This document shows positions 23,441 to 34,998 of a stretch of 64,000 bases of DNA, one piece after another. This DNA is from Obelidium mucronatum (taxonomy: Eukaryota > Chytridiomycota > Chytridiomycetes > Chytridiales > Chytriomycetaceae). Position numbers and translations under genes: made by a program. The stretch lies in assembly GCA_025765595.1 (NCBI GenBank), contig JAIVFH010000106.1, positions 1-64,000 on the forward strand, written 5' to 3'. A model generated the notes under the pieces. The model was not told the DNA's origin. It saw only the letters and a list, made by a program, of their open reading frames with translations, and searched no databases. Numbering within the stretch: the first letter of the stretch is position 1; each line of letters opens with the position of its first letter.

Positions 23441-24266
23441 ATGGGGAGAAATTCCAAGCAGTCGGCAAGCAGCAGCAGCAGCGTTGTCAGTCTGGACTTT
23501 TCCAATTTGGATATGTCTGATGGCATTCGTTCTGCATTCTCCTCACAGCCAAGATCTCGAACTATTGGCTCTTTTCAGACCGTCCGCTCCATAGGCGATG
23601 GTTCGTTGAATGAAATCGAATCAATCTTGAATGAACGAGAGTCAATGCATCTTGAGCTTCCTTTCTGGGTAGGCCAGGCATGATGTCGAAAGAAGAACAA
23701 ACAAGTCCGCTCTATTCTCCACAGCATAAAGGGTTTTACCCTCTGATAGTGACTACTACTGCTAGTGCCACTGCCAGTAGCCCTATCCCACCTCGATCGT
23801 CTTCTCTCTCCCCACAACCGGGAAACCTTCCCCCGCCACCGCCTCCCAAAGATTATTTCAGGCCCTTCAAGTAGCAGTATTACTTCACGCTGTGACTCCC
23901 CGACTCTACCCTCTTCAGTGGCGCCGGATTCGCCCATGAATGTATTCGTTCCAACTCGGTTCCCGAATGCCCCACCATCACCAACAGATCCCCCACCAAC
24001 ACCACAACCGCCACCCTTTACTTGCAAGTGAAACTCTACCACCTGTGTTTGAGAAAAAGAGTCGGATATCGTCGACAAGAGGCATGTTAAGCTCCAACTC
24101 AAGCAACCTGATTGCCAAGGCCTTGTCTATTGTGATTCCTGCACGCAATACATCGTCGGGATGTACTACTCCGGTGCAAGAAAGTACTGGTTATCAATCT
24201 CCTGTCGATGAAGAGGATGATTATTCGGCAGTCTATGATATCGTTGCAGCTGTAGCTGCAAGTTGA
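23441..24266 (+). CDS. Disordered Ser/Pro-rich protein, frame-disrupted
   Basis: Begins at an ATG at 23441 with a Ser-rich acidic region. The frame closes at 23683 and two further overlapping frames continue the same composition: SPIPPRSSS with a PPPPPP run, then Thr/Pro-rich, then a Ser-rich end finishing YSAVYDIVAAVAAS. No splice consensus explains the joins (near 23665-23690, 23850-23880 and 24020-24035). Subtracting four bases from the span gives a multiple of three, as in other +1-disrupted genes here, but low complexity makes this weak. Confidence 0.45.
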
Positions 24267-24427
24267 GGGAATATACCACACAAATGGAGGCAAAAAAAGA
24301 AACTTTAGAATAGTGCCTTACACCAAAAAAAAAACAGAATTTGTAAAAATAAAATGATAATGCTTTTTTTTTTTCTGTTTATCACTTGACATTTACATGG
24401 AGCCCAAACGCTTCATCTTCTTGATTT

Positions 24428-26641
24428 TTACTTTGACAAATTCCCCACACTCGACAGCTTGGCAAGACTATGCGACCAATTCGAATGCGCTCTTTCAGAT
24501 CGAATCGCATCTCCAAATCTTGACATTTTGATTGTATTCGAGAGTCCTGGAAAAGGTGCATGGAAACCAGCACAGTAACAAACAGCGTCCCCGACTTTCA
24601 AGCTGGTGCGTCTAGCAGAGGGGCTCTCCATGATATCGCGCTCTGTAAGCGCAAGAATCGCGTCTGTGTTTCTCAACTTGGGTCCTACTACAGTAGCTCC
24701 AGCAGTTGATGCAAGCGCCATATCTTCACTTTGTCGTTGGTGAACGAGTGGGATCTCGAAATCGGACCCCTTGTGACGGAGTTGAGACACGGAGCCGTAT
24801 TTTGTGGTGAGTTTGAGTCCATCTGAAAGGACTGGATGGATTCCGTAGAGTAAGGATAATCGGCGGTAAATGGATGGCGTGGGGGTGACTGCAATGATTG
24901 GCAAAACTGGCCGACGCTTGGAGCAAAAAATTGGCATTTCTGATGACGTTGTGAATGTGATCATTGCGGAAGCAGATGCCTGCGTTTTTGAGAATAAGTA
25001 ATATTGCATAGCAAAGGGACAAAAGTGGAAGGGTCACCTCAGAAGAAGCGGCTACAGCAGCATCAGCAATGCAATGAGCAAACTCGGAAACGTGCTTCTT
25101 TTTTCCATAAAAGATATCCGCCTTGTCGCGTTTGTATAACGTAAAGTCATTTCCATGAAGCAAACGCGTTCCGGCCTCGGCATTCCGACAGATGGACGAC
25201 ATCATCTCCACAGTTTCGATAGGGAAATCACCAGTTGCGCACTTCTGCTGAGAGCATAACAGCGTCTGTTCCATCAAACACTGCATTCGCAACATCAGAA
25301 ACTTCTGCACGTGTTGGAACTGGTGCATTGATCATTGATTCTAGCATTTGGGTGGCCGTGATGACATGGCTTGTCGGCAGCATTGGTCTTTCTGATGAAG
25401 TGTCTTTTGGATCAATGGGACTTGTTCCAGGGAGCATTCCACACCGAGGTCTCCTCGAGCTACCATGATCCCTAATTTTTTCTCGCTTTTGAGTAAAACT
25501 AAACACAAGCACTTTAAGAACTCACCATCGGCGATCAAGATAATATCATCAATTAATCTCCAATGAATGCTGGAGTCTCGATTTTCGCGATGATATGTGG
25601 TCTCCAAGTCTTCCTCCAAATCATCCACCGGAAGGCCACAATCAAAAATGTTTAACCCGGACAACCGAGCAACGGTTTCTTCTTGCTTGCAGACGTCAAA
25701 AAGATTGAGCAAGTCTTGTACATCTTGTGGCCGTTGGACAAATGATAGCGCAATGTAATCCAACCGCATCTTGTACATGAAGTGAGCGTCTTTGCTGTCC
25801 TTTTCTGTTAATGCTGGTAAAGCAATCTGAGATCCGAGTGTAAGCGAAACTGTTGCATTTGCCAATGAGTATACTTACAGCCATATCGGGCACATTGATT
25901 CCTTTCTTGGCCTTCAGTTCCCCACCTACAAGAATCTTGCAAATTACTTCATCTTGAGACACGCGTTCTGTGACGATAAGCTTTAAGCTTCCGTCATTCA
26001 ATAAAACGCGATGGCCAATTCCGATAGCAGAAACAATTTGGGAAATGGAAGTAGTGATGGTGGTATCGTTTCCGGGTTCTGTAGAATGGACCAAGCGAAT
26101 TGATTCACCAGCGACTAGTTGAATCGACGGGTTGGGTGCGAAGGTGTTGCAACGAATCTTTGGTCCACAAAGATCGCCTTGAAAAAAAAATTGAAGCAAG
26201 CAAATTTAAGCGCCGAGCTTGAGAAAATAAAATAAAATACCCAGAATAGCAACAGGCAGCCGGAGATCAGCGCTCTCCTTTCGAATCGTGTTGATGATTG
26301 GAATTTGAGTTTCAGGATCAGACACATGGGAAAAGTTGAGGCGGAACACATTGACTCCAGCAAGAATTAACTCTCTAATTTTGGGGATAGAGGCTGGTCC
26401 TAAGGTGCCCACGATCTTGGTTCGTCGCTCCTTCAAATGCTGGTTTGATTGGTTTCATCAGTATGACGCATACCTGGAATCAAACAAACGGCAAGCGCTA
26501 ATTACCAACCTGGTCTGCATGAAATACCTCCTGTGAAATACCGCGTGTTTGGTCTCTCAGCGACTCTTCTTGGAGTTCTCTGGTGGGGCTTTCCGACAAA
26601 GCGCGATCCAAATCATGTTGCTTGTTGTCGCTTGTGGTCAT
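24428..26641 (-). CDS. PYK1: Pyruvate kinase, three +1 frame changes
   Basis: Final ATP-generating step of glycolysis (PEP + ADP to pyruvate + ATP). Exons 26641-26510, 26439-26241, 26177-25879, 25826-25526, 25471-25038 and 24979-24428. Recognisable: [62 protein letters not shown] and a long C-terminal domain ending in a Ser-rich tail. Exon 5 needs one base skipped three times: near 25385-25400, near 25370-25380 (between NAADKP and ITATQ), and at about 25245-25255 (between SAE and TGDFPIE). Exons 1-4 and 6 are clean. The middle also holds an unusual longer segment (25526-25680). Confidence 0.9.
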
Positions 26642-26915
26642 GTTCTGGCATGACGTTAGTTAATTCAGAGTAAAGGGAAGAGTGAATGCCGTACTTCGGT
26701 CAGGGGAAATACTTGTTTTGGTGTTGTTTTTGTTGGACTTTGGGAGAATCTTGATGCGCCACAACCAGGCATTATTTTGTGATCTTTCGTGACTCAAAAT
26801 GCAAGTTGTAATAACCAATTTAAAATATTTTAAAACTCATCGAATGACTCAGTGTAAGTTGATACGTGTGATAGTATTTCAATTCACAAAACCGATTCAA
26901 AATAAAATAAACATC

Positions 26916-28755
26916 TCAGCGGAAGTCCCCGTATATATTTGGTCCATTGGAGTGATTAGGAGGACCCGGAGGTGGGTAGTCACGCCCTCCTTGCTGTGGT
27001 GGTGGGTAGTCATTGTATCCACCATTCATTCCCATGGGTGGAGGACCCCGGTTATAATCTCCTCCACCATATGGACCTCCACGCCCTGGTGGTGGGTAGT
27101 CTCTGTAGCCTCCTGGAGGTCCGCCGTATCCACCACGACCTATCCCGATACCATATGAGATTCAACAAGAATCGATAAAAATACAGCAATGCAATACAGA
27201 CCTCCTCCATAGTAGTCGTTGTATCCACCGCGTGGGTCATATGGAGGACCGTAAGGAGCAGGTCTGCCACCGTATCCCCGATCATAACCACCTCCACCGC
27301 CGTAGCCACGACCTAACACAGGTATCAATAAACGTACCAAACTCGCTCAACTAAAAACACACACCTTGATCATAATGATCGCGTCTTGGAGGTGGATAAT
27401 CGTAACCACCACCGCCTTCGCGACATTCCCTGGCTCTGTGACCCAGCTTTCCGCACTTGAAACAGCCACGGTCGCCTGGAGGTCCGCCTCTACCGGCACC
27501 TCCCTGGTAACCACCACGGTAGCCACCGCCGCCGCCACCTCCGCCGTAGTCGCCGCCTCTATCACCGCCTGCACGAATGCTACCCAAATCCTGTACATTA
27601 TCAAAAGTCAATCATCAACCTCCAAGCAGAACCCAACGCCCACCTCTCGAACTTCTAGCTTTCGTCCATGCCATTCGTATCCGTTGAACATGGCTAGAAC
27701 CAGTCATTTAGTACGATTCCTTACACAACCAAGACTTCAATCTTACAGATGGCATTTTGGGCGTCAGTTGGAGTTTCAAATCCAACAATTCCTGTTCCTT
27801 TAGATCGACCATCCGGACCACTGTGAACATCTGCACGCGTGACATTACCAGCCTGTCTGAACAGGTCTTTCATATCTTGCCAGGCAATAATGTATGGAAG
27901 CTGAAGCCAACCCAAATCAATCACTTGCCCCAAACCCATAAAAAAGCCAGCTTACGTTGGTGATAAAGACAGCAGAAGGGTTTGGCTCTCCGCCTCGTGG
28001 ACCACTGTACCCACCACCGCCGCCACCACCACTTGGGCCAGCACGACTGCCAGCAAACTTGACATCGGGCTCGCGGTCTTCTCTTACAAAGACCTGTCTC
28101 CCCATCAAGGAAGTATCATTCAGCTCTCGGATAGCGCGGTCAGCTTCATCAGGAGTCGAAAACTCAACAACACCACACCCCTTGGACCGACCACCTGGCA
28201 TAGTCAAGACATCTGCAAACACAACCTCACCCGCCTTACGGAAATGGTCTTTCAAGTCCTGCCAGCCAACCTAATTGTTTTGTAGTGGGTTGTTTTGTTT
28301 CAACCCCACTGTCGTTCCAAACTGCTCCTCTAAACACCGCCACCAACAACCACTTTCTCTCACCTCATACGCCAAATTACCGACATATACTCGCTTGCCA
28401 CCTGAACCTGCCCCAGAACCCCCTGCTCCACCCCCTGCTTGGCTTCCTCCTCCATTGTTATTCGACTGGTTGTTGTTGTCAAGAGACATGACATCATTGT
28501 TATTACTGCCTCCATTGTTATTGTTGTAGTCCTGAGCTGGTCTCTCGTAGGGAGTGCGTGTGCGTAGTCCAGTGGGAGACTTCGAACGACGGAAATCTGA
28601 TTAAGTGATAAATACGTGGTTCTGTCAGGCAGTCGAGGAGTTTGGTATTAAATGCACACTCTACCTGAGTCGTCAAGAACGGCTGAAAGGTCTTGCTCCT
28701 GAGTTCGTAGGTGATTAGTGCAGTGCTGCAGTGGTAGCTGAAAAACACCAACCAT
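26916..28755 (-). CDS. Tandem-RRM, zinc-knuckle, RGG/Tyr-rich RNA-binding protein
   Basis: Nine exons: 28755-28665, 28596-28364, 28270-27956, 27900-27747, 27693-27644, 27590-27365, 27312-27202 and 27139-26916, with a small N-terminal first exon; all phases agree and there are no frame breaks. Domain order: RS-like N-terminus, Asn/Gly-rich linker, RRM1 ([10 protein letters not shown]...KGCGVVEF), RRM2 (AVFITNLPY...KGTGIVGF), CCHC knuckle ([14 protein letters not shown]), then Gly/Arg/Tyr repeats ending GDFR. The RRM pair resembles Gbp2/Hrb1-type mRNP export factors. Assignment to that group is tentative. Low-complexity Gly/Tyr tail suggests condensation-prone behaviour (inference). Confidence 0.85.
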
Positions 28756-28983
28756 TTTTTCAGCTTTTCTTTTCACACTTTATGAAGGAACGGATAGACG
28801 AAAAAAATAGTTTAAAAAACCTGTTTTTATTCCACAAAATTACAATCAGGAAAGTACTGAAAAGTTTGAACAAAGAAATAATTGAACACGCGATCACGGT
28901 TAAAGAAAGGTTGTCAATTGTACCCCAAAAAAGAGCACACGCATTCAGAGGCTAATAGAGAAAAGAAGAAAAGGGGGAAGAGC

Positions 28984-29694
28984 TTAATACTGGACTGGCG
29001 GTGCCCCATATGACCCAGACTTTGACATTTGAGTAAGTCGCTGTACAACTTCCATGTGAGACAGATTCATTGGATTCACTCCTTGCTGCTCCTCCTCATC
29101 CAATGAACTGTTGGAAGTATTACTAGAAGTACTTGACTTTCTCAGACCACTAGAAGAACGCGATCGTCTGAACCCGGGAACTCTCGGCTGGCTTGAGAGC
29201 GACGCCAGCGAAGATCTCGCTTGGAGTCCATTGTTTGAGCCCGCAGAGTCGCGCAAGTTTTGGTTTGATGGGGCGATTTTCATTTGGCTCTTCATGATAG
29301 CATCCTTCAATGCAAGAATCCAGAGATGCACTTCCTTCAAGGCATCGGCAACGTTCCCCCGCATGTTTCCACGAAGCGTTACTGGTTGCGCATTGATGGT
29401 GTTGATTGTCACAATGGGGTGTCCGTTTTCGTCTTGTGTTACTTCAACTTGGGAGCCTTTGCCCAGGTGAACACTTGCAATTGCTTGCATACTGCCGGTT
29501 TGACCAACAAAGATGTGGAAGTAAGAGTGATTCAAGACTCCGACAACAGTGGACCATTGAAACTGGCCAGGAAACAAGTCGGTCCAGTATTCAAGAAGAC
29601 CCCATACTGTTGAAGGGGAGTTGATGAGTTCATTGTAGACTGGGCGAGGAATCTGAAAGGCTGGAGCTTGAAGTATTTGCTGGCTGTAGTGCAT
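28984..29694 (-). CDS. Hypothetical protein, globular N-terminus and Ser-rich tail
   Basis: Single exon, 236 residues, no break. The N-terminal 150 residues look folded (alternating strands, then an amphipathic helix with VHLWILALKDAI). The C-terminal part is Ser/Arg-rich with an acidic patch. The strand-then-helix order with a Trp in the last helix is reminiscent of a PH-like fold, but no motif is diagnostic. Confidence 0.65.
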   Translation of the reverse strand: MHYSQQILQAPAFQIPRPVYNELINSPSTVWGLLEYWTDLFPGQFQWSTVVGVLNHSYFHIFVGQTGSMQAIASVHLGKGSQVEVTQDENGHPIVTINTINAQPVTLRGNMRGNVADALKEVHLWILALKDAIMKSQMKIAPSNQNLRDSAGSNNGLQARSSLASLSSQPRVPGFRRSRSSSGLRKSSTSSNTSNSSLDEEEQQGVNPMNLSHMEVVQRLTQMSKSGSYGAPPVQY

Positions 29695-29990
29695 TATAAT
29701 GTGTTGAATATTTGGTTGAAAGAATAACTGGAATTTTCCGAAAGTGGTAATGAATGTGCTTTGCTTGTTAACGACTTAACGTGTCTGTAACAACCAATTT
29801 ACTCCAATTTATGCAACGCGTGGCATGAGCACCAGAACCAACCACCAGTTACAATTTTAACTGTCTATTTTACTTAAAATTTAAAATAAATATCGTATTT
29901 CGAAAATGAGACAGCGCTGGCTTGCAAGAAAAAAAGCAAATATTGAACCTCATTATTTCGACTTTATTTTCTATGAAAAAGTATTATTTA

Positions 29991-31621
29991 TCAAGCAGAC
30001 GCGTTGACACGTCCAGCAGAATCAGATCCCAAAGCGCCACCTTGAATCGCGTTCGTTTCGCGATTGACATGTACGGCTTCGATTCTATCAGCTACACCGC
30101 CAGAAATTCCTTCTTCTTCCAAAGTTGCAAACCGTCTTCCAGCAATGGCATCCTTTACCCACGCAAATGGACTTTGTCCCGTTTTGTCCACCCCAGCAAG
30201 ACTTCGTCGGCGGCCGATATACCAAACAGCCACAGCAATCAAAGCAAGACCCACAAGGACACCACCAACGATTCCACCCACAACTCCTCCTGCCAATGTT
30301 GTGACAGTAACTTGGTTTGCCAATGGGATACCAGTTGGGTTGTAGTAACGACCAAAATCAGGAGCAAATACATTGGAATCTGTGCAGTAGGCTCCATTGT
30401 AGTACAATGTGAAAGCAGAAGGGCAAGTTTGGTTGACTTGTTTGTATCCAGCAGAATAAGCAAGGTTGCGCGTCCATTGGTTTTCAAAGTTGACGCCAAA
30501 GTACTTTTGGGACAGAATGCTAATCACGTCTACAAAAAAGTGAAAAAAAAATCAGTTTCCTTTTTTTTGCCTACGTATACTAATGCTCAGTGAAATACAA
30601 ACCTGCAAGCAAGAGTTCCGGTTGTGCTGGGCTTGACTGGTAAAAGTCATTGTGACCTTCATCCGCAATGTGATCGAACCGCCAAATCTGGCTCTTGAAC
30701 CCATTCAAAAAGTTGTATCCAGGAGTCTGAGGATTCAACCCGTAAATCTTGTTCCAAAGAAGAATATCATAGCTGACAGTTCCTTCAACGGTTGTATCAA
30801 AGATCAGGTCTGCCGCGTGTGCCAAGTTTTGGAAACTGCTGCTGTCACCAGAAATCAAAGGGACTGCACCCGCATCTTGCAAGAGCGTGGACCAGAATTT
30901 GGCATTTTGTGGAGCAACGACTGTGTTGGTAGTCAAATCGGCAGCAGAGATGACGGCAATAGGAAGCGCGTTGGCTACGGCGGCATTGGCAGTTTTATAA
31001 GCATTCACTTTTCCTTGCAGGCACTTGTATTGGCTCACGACAGAGCCGAATGTCTGGACACTGTTTCCGGTGAATCCGAAAAAGGCATCGAAAAACAAAA
31101 GCCACTCTCCTTGAGCAAGAGGACTTTGCTCAGAAAGAATGGCTCTGCTCACATCGATCCCGGAAGATCCGAATGAGATTTGGGCAGATCCAGTCGCAGG
31201 CTTGGTTTGGGTACAACTCGACGTTGCGTATTGCGATCCAATAGCGGCAATGAGAGACTGCTTGTTCAAGCGCTCAACAAATCCCAGAACGGCATCTTGG
31301 TTGATTGAGATGGAAGATACTGGAACAGTAATGGCTGTGCCAACTTTAGTTGGTGCGTTACAGGCTTGCAAGACTGTAGTTGTGTTGCCAACAGTGAGGG
31401 TTACGGTATACGGAGTAATTGCAATCTTGTAGTTTTGAGCATAAGAAAGTGCTGAGTAAAGCTGATTAGCTGATGAATGAAAGCTGGCAAGCATTACTTG
31501 TTGCGGTTAAAGAGGCAAAGGGGGGAGTGCCATCTGCGAAAGGGCATGAGGTCGATTGAGCTTGCGTTAAAACTAGAAAGTTCGTGGCAAAAAGAGCCGC
31601 TGTGAAAATGGTGCTTTTCAT
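29991..31621 (-). CDS. Membrane-anchored periplasmic-binding-protein-like receptor
   Basis: Exons 31621-31498, 31451-30603 and 30529-29991, 503 residues, in phase. A signal peptide (MKSTIFTAALFATNFLVLTQA) is followed by a long ectodomain, one transmembrane helix (Gly/Val-rich, near 30195-30260) and a basic cytosolic tail. The ectodomain has a VTVT/VTLTVGNTTTVL start and a pattern typical of helical-backbone metal receptors (bacterial Fe-siderophore/cobalamin binding proteins): ALPIAVISAAD...WSTLLQDAGAVPL...ADLIFDTT. If correct it may bind a metal chelate at the cell surface. No transporter gene is adjacent. Homology is inferred by pattern. Confidence 0.7.
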
Positions 31622-31950
31622 GGAAGGTTTTGGGGGAGAAATAAAAAAAAAAGAAGCTGTTAAATACGATCTTCGCTGATTAAAGCGATACAAGCACTCC
31701 AAATGGACTTTTTGCCCCCTTTTTCGGGAGGTGAAATTCGATATTTGGTGGATTACTACCTTTTAACCGTAAATTGTGAATCGAAACCGCTTTTGTTGGA
31801 GAGCTCAAAGTCAAAACGGCAAGGTTCTCAACAATTATGGCCGCCCTTACATAAGAGCGAGCCAGCCGAATGAGACTAATGGATGAGAACGTGAAAGAAT
31901 ATCCCTTTATTTGTCGATAGACTATTTATCTGCAGAAGTTCAGCGCTTGG
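31622..31950. other. Intergenic, no gene seen
   Basis: Promoter side of the receptor gene and 3' side of ERV1. No frame of note. Confidence 0.5.
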
Positions 31951-32486
31951 TTACTCTGAGCATCCATCGCGCCATCGTTCAGACACTTTCGAGCAATCAA
32001 ACTGCGGCTTTCCCAATCGTTCATTGACTTCATTGTGAACTTCACACATCCTTGGTATAAACGATTGATTCGAAATTCAGATATTTATACTACGTAGACA
32101 ACACACATAAGATAACAAACCATTGACTGAATTCCTTTGATGAAGATACTTTCGGCGGCGTTTTCTTCAGCTCCTGCTGCAGATGGTTTGCACAATATGA
32201 ACATGGATACAGCTTTGCAAAGGACGTCATGAAAGTAGGAAGCATTGCGCTGCTCCTCTTGCGTTGGTTTGTCTGGATAGTATGCAGCCATCGTAGTGTA
32301 GGAAGGTCCACGTGTGTCGACCCAGGAGCTTCGAGTCTGGGGGACATGGCAGTTTTGAGGCAGGGGCCGGAGTAGCGGCAGAAGGTTTCTCTTTCTTTTC
32401 CTTCTTTTTCTGGTCGCTTGAGAAGTGTTTGAAGCCAGTCGCAAACGCCGCATGGTTTTTCAGTGGATGGGTTGGGAATTTGTCAT
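31951..32486 (-). CDS. ERV1: Mitochondrial sulfhydryl oxidase Erv1, four +1 frame changes
   Basis: FAD-linked sulfhydryl oxidase of the intermembrane-space disulfide relay. Exons 32486-32121 and 32050-31951. Recognisable: KPCGVC near the N-terminus, [19 protein letters not shown], the redox LYPCSYC with NHL, and the C-terminal VNERLGKP and FDC. The pieces lie in successive frames; one base must be skipped near 32465-32475, 32438-32442, 32300-32306 and 32232-32245. Exon total 466 minus four is a multiple of three (153 residues, a normal Erv1 core). The catalytic CxxC and shuttle cysteines are all present. Start ATG at 32486 is the best fit but not proven. Confidence 0.88.
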
Positions 32487-32585
32487 TCGGTGTTGACGTG
32501 TTTATCTTTTTTATTGAAATTATTTTATAGGAATTTATCAGAATTACATTCTCTTCCTTAAAAGTAAAGTAATCCCATAATTTAT

Positions 32586-33044
32586 TTAGGAGTTGCCTCG
32601 ATAAAACTCCCGTCCTTCCCCTGCTTTGAATTCCTCCGTATAAGCCCAATCCGTAGAACCTCCCCTTTCAATCGACCACACATATCCTACATTTGCATAC
32701 ACCCAATGTACCGTTGCATTCACGTTCCCCTTTCGATAATATGTTTGCGAGAATGATACAGTAGCTCCTGCTGGATCCGTCAAGTTCTCACATGGGACAC
32801 TTTCGCAACCGACAACAGTTAATGGCATCCAGTACTGAAAAACAGTCAACAATCGCGGGAGATAGTCGATTTCATTGTCTAACGCGTGATACAGATCGGC
32901 CAGCTGGTGTTGTAACCCCGCGAGGAGGTCGGCGGCGGGAATAGTGTCAACATTGCGTTCATCTTGAAGAGGCAGAAGTGGAGATTGTGGAACTCTTCTT
33001 GCGAATACAAGATGAATCAAGCAAAGCAGAATAACTGCTCTCAT
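32586..33044 (-). CDS. Small secreted protein
   Basis: Single exon, 152 residues, with a clear signal peptide (MRAVILLCLIHLVFA). Start set at 33044 because it opens the hydrophobic segment. Two Cys (a CESVPCEN disulfide-like pair) and two N-glycosylation sequons. No family recognised. Confidence 0.65.
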   Translation of the reverse strand: MRAVILLCLIHLVFARRVPQSPLLPLQDERNVDTIPAADLLAGLQHQLADLYHALDNEIDYLPRLLTVFQYWMPLTVVGCESVPCENLTDPAGATVSFSQTYYRKGNVNATVHWVYANVGYVWSIERGGSTDWAYTEEFKAGEGREFYRGNS

Positions 33045-33272
33045 TTTTTTTTTAAGGTTTTTGCTTTCAAGAGTTGAATACAAACGGAGATCCAACAGCA
33101 AGACGACAAGGGGGTGAAAAAAAAACATATACAGAAAACCTCGAAAAACAAGCTATATTTATTATTTAGTAAAGAGTGATATATCAGGGGAAGAGAAATA
33201 GTAGAAGAGTATTAAGTATTATAACAATCAAAAAAAAAAAAGAAATGAAAGAGTGGGAGGAGGAAGTAATAT

Positions 33273-34767
33273 CTAAGAACCCAACTTTGAAAACGACTTT
33301 TTCATCTTCAAAAACAAACCATCCAACTGTTTCCTTTCCTCGTCATCGATTCCGCCACGTCCCGCAGCAATATTCGGAGTCGAGGAAGTGGCACGTAGCC
33401 CACCACCTACTGACTGGGACTTTCTAACTACCAGGTCCGGGGTCACGGCACGAGGGGTTTCAAAAGATAATTTCGAAGGAGCTGGCATAGCCAGCTCTTG
33501 CCTTGATGATGATGCTCCTAGGTCGGGACGAGAAGAGCGTGGGAATAGTTTCGCGAAAACGGATTTGGTTTTCTGCATTTGTGGAGGAGGAGTAGAGCTG
33601 CCGGTGCTACTGCCGGAACCGGATACGGGTGGTGGTCTTGGAATTGCAGGCGGTGGCTGTGATACTCCAAAAGGAGAGGGGCTTTCTGCTGCATGTCGCG
33701 AACGTGAACGGGGTTGTTTGTTGGAGAAACTCCGTCCAGCGTCGAGTAATCGCTGTTTGAGAGACATTCTTTGCTGCTGCGACTGCTGCTGATGTTGGGG
33801 CTCCGGTTGGCTGTTGGACGAGTAGTCGGAGCTGCCAGCGGAGGAAGGTATCGGGGATGGAGAGTATGCCTTTACAGACAAACTCTCTCGCACTTCAGGA
33901 ACCTGTGAGAGCATTGAACTCCTCAGGGTTAGAGTTTCGAACAGTAGTAGGAGAAATAGAGGTAGGAGTCTGTATGCTTTCCCGGGAATGAGAGCGGCTG
34001 TCCAACAGACTTGGCACCCCGCCGTCCGTGGACGTAGCACTGGGAGACAAAAGCGTAGAAAGACTAACGCCGCTTCCATGTGAAGATCGAACGAGTTGAG
34101 GCTGTTGTTGATTCACATAGTTTGAAGATGTGTTGCGTCGTAATCCCACTGGAGGTGGCTGCAGTGGAGCTAGGGCTTGTCGATTCGCCAACAACCTCCC
34201 ACGGAGGATCCCATTCGTTATCGAAACAAACCACAGTCTCGTTTTATCCGGACCCGCTGTTGCTTGCAGACAACGCATGGTCATGACATCGAACAAGCCG
34301 TCCTCAACACGTGGTGACATGACTTTAATGACACTCCCTCCCGGAATGAGCGGATCATAGTCAATGTCCACCTGCGACCCTGAGCCGAGCTCAATGCAAT
34401 CTGTCCATCGATAGCGACTTCCGTTGATGATTTGGTCATTGTCGTTTGCTTTGAAGACGGTGAGAACTGTTTCGTTCACCATGGCCACTCGGGGCTCCCA
34501 CACCAAAATGCCTCGCTCGTCAGAGAGAATCTCAACTCTTCCGGAAATAGACGCCTTCTCGATTAGTTCCTCGCAGGTTTCTCTCCGGACGGGGAGTTGG
34601 CTGGATTGTAGTTCTCGGAGACCAGGATGCCGCCACTGCTGTTCTCTCATCTGTCCTTGTTGGACGGAACCAGCCAGCATCAGATGCATATTTCGCAACA
34701 GTTCGGCATCTGAGGAGGAGTCACTAGTCTTTCCCTCCGCCGGATATCCATAGTGGTTGAATGACAT
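33273..34767 (-). CDS. Hypothetical signalling-type protein with disordered tail
   Basis: Start at 34767. The N-terminal region is folded (strand-rich, RVEILSDERGILVWEP, a possible PH-like domain); the C-terminal half is Ser/Pro/Gln-rich with QQRMSLKQR and ends in a basic amphipathic helix (LKMKKSFSKLG). The two halves are in different frames. Either a 40-bp intron (a GTTCGA donor, CTCACAG acceptor, phase 0) at about 33904-33943, or one extra base, joins them. The intron is preferred because its acceptor is good. Function unknown. Confidence 0.6.
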
Positions 34768-34981
34768 TTGAGGTTTTTTCCAATTTTTAAGACAAGACAC
34801 GTTGTACGGGCCAGCACGAGCCGCTTTGTTGTAACTTAGAACAAAAATTTTTCTTCAATCAGATTTTTTTTTGGTGGTTCCCCCTTTTTCTTTGTTGCAC
34901 GCGGAATGGCGTCATTTTGTGCACTTTTTAATTCCTTTTATTTTAATCGATTATCTATTGCTGTGCAGTGGAAAGTGGGGA

Positions 34982-34996
34982 GGGGGGGGGGGGGGG
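34982..34996 (+). repeat. G15 homopolymer
   Basis: Run of 15 G beginning two bases beyond the stop codon of the minus-strand gene, so C15 in its 3' UTR. Possible G-quadruplex former on the + strand; the length is likely unreliable in any assembly. Confidence 0.9.
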
Positions 34997-34998
34997 TG

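Noticed and set aside
32085..32453. Arg-rich frame starting MRRLRLAS over Erv1
   Set aside because: It merely overlaps the Erv1 exon; the conserved [10 protein letters not shown] lies in another frame.
33904..33943. A further +1 shift in the 33273-34767 gene
   Set aside because: A 40-bp intron with a good CTCACAG acceptor and matching phase explains the change, so it was not counted.
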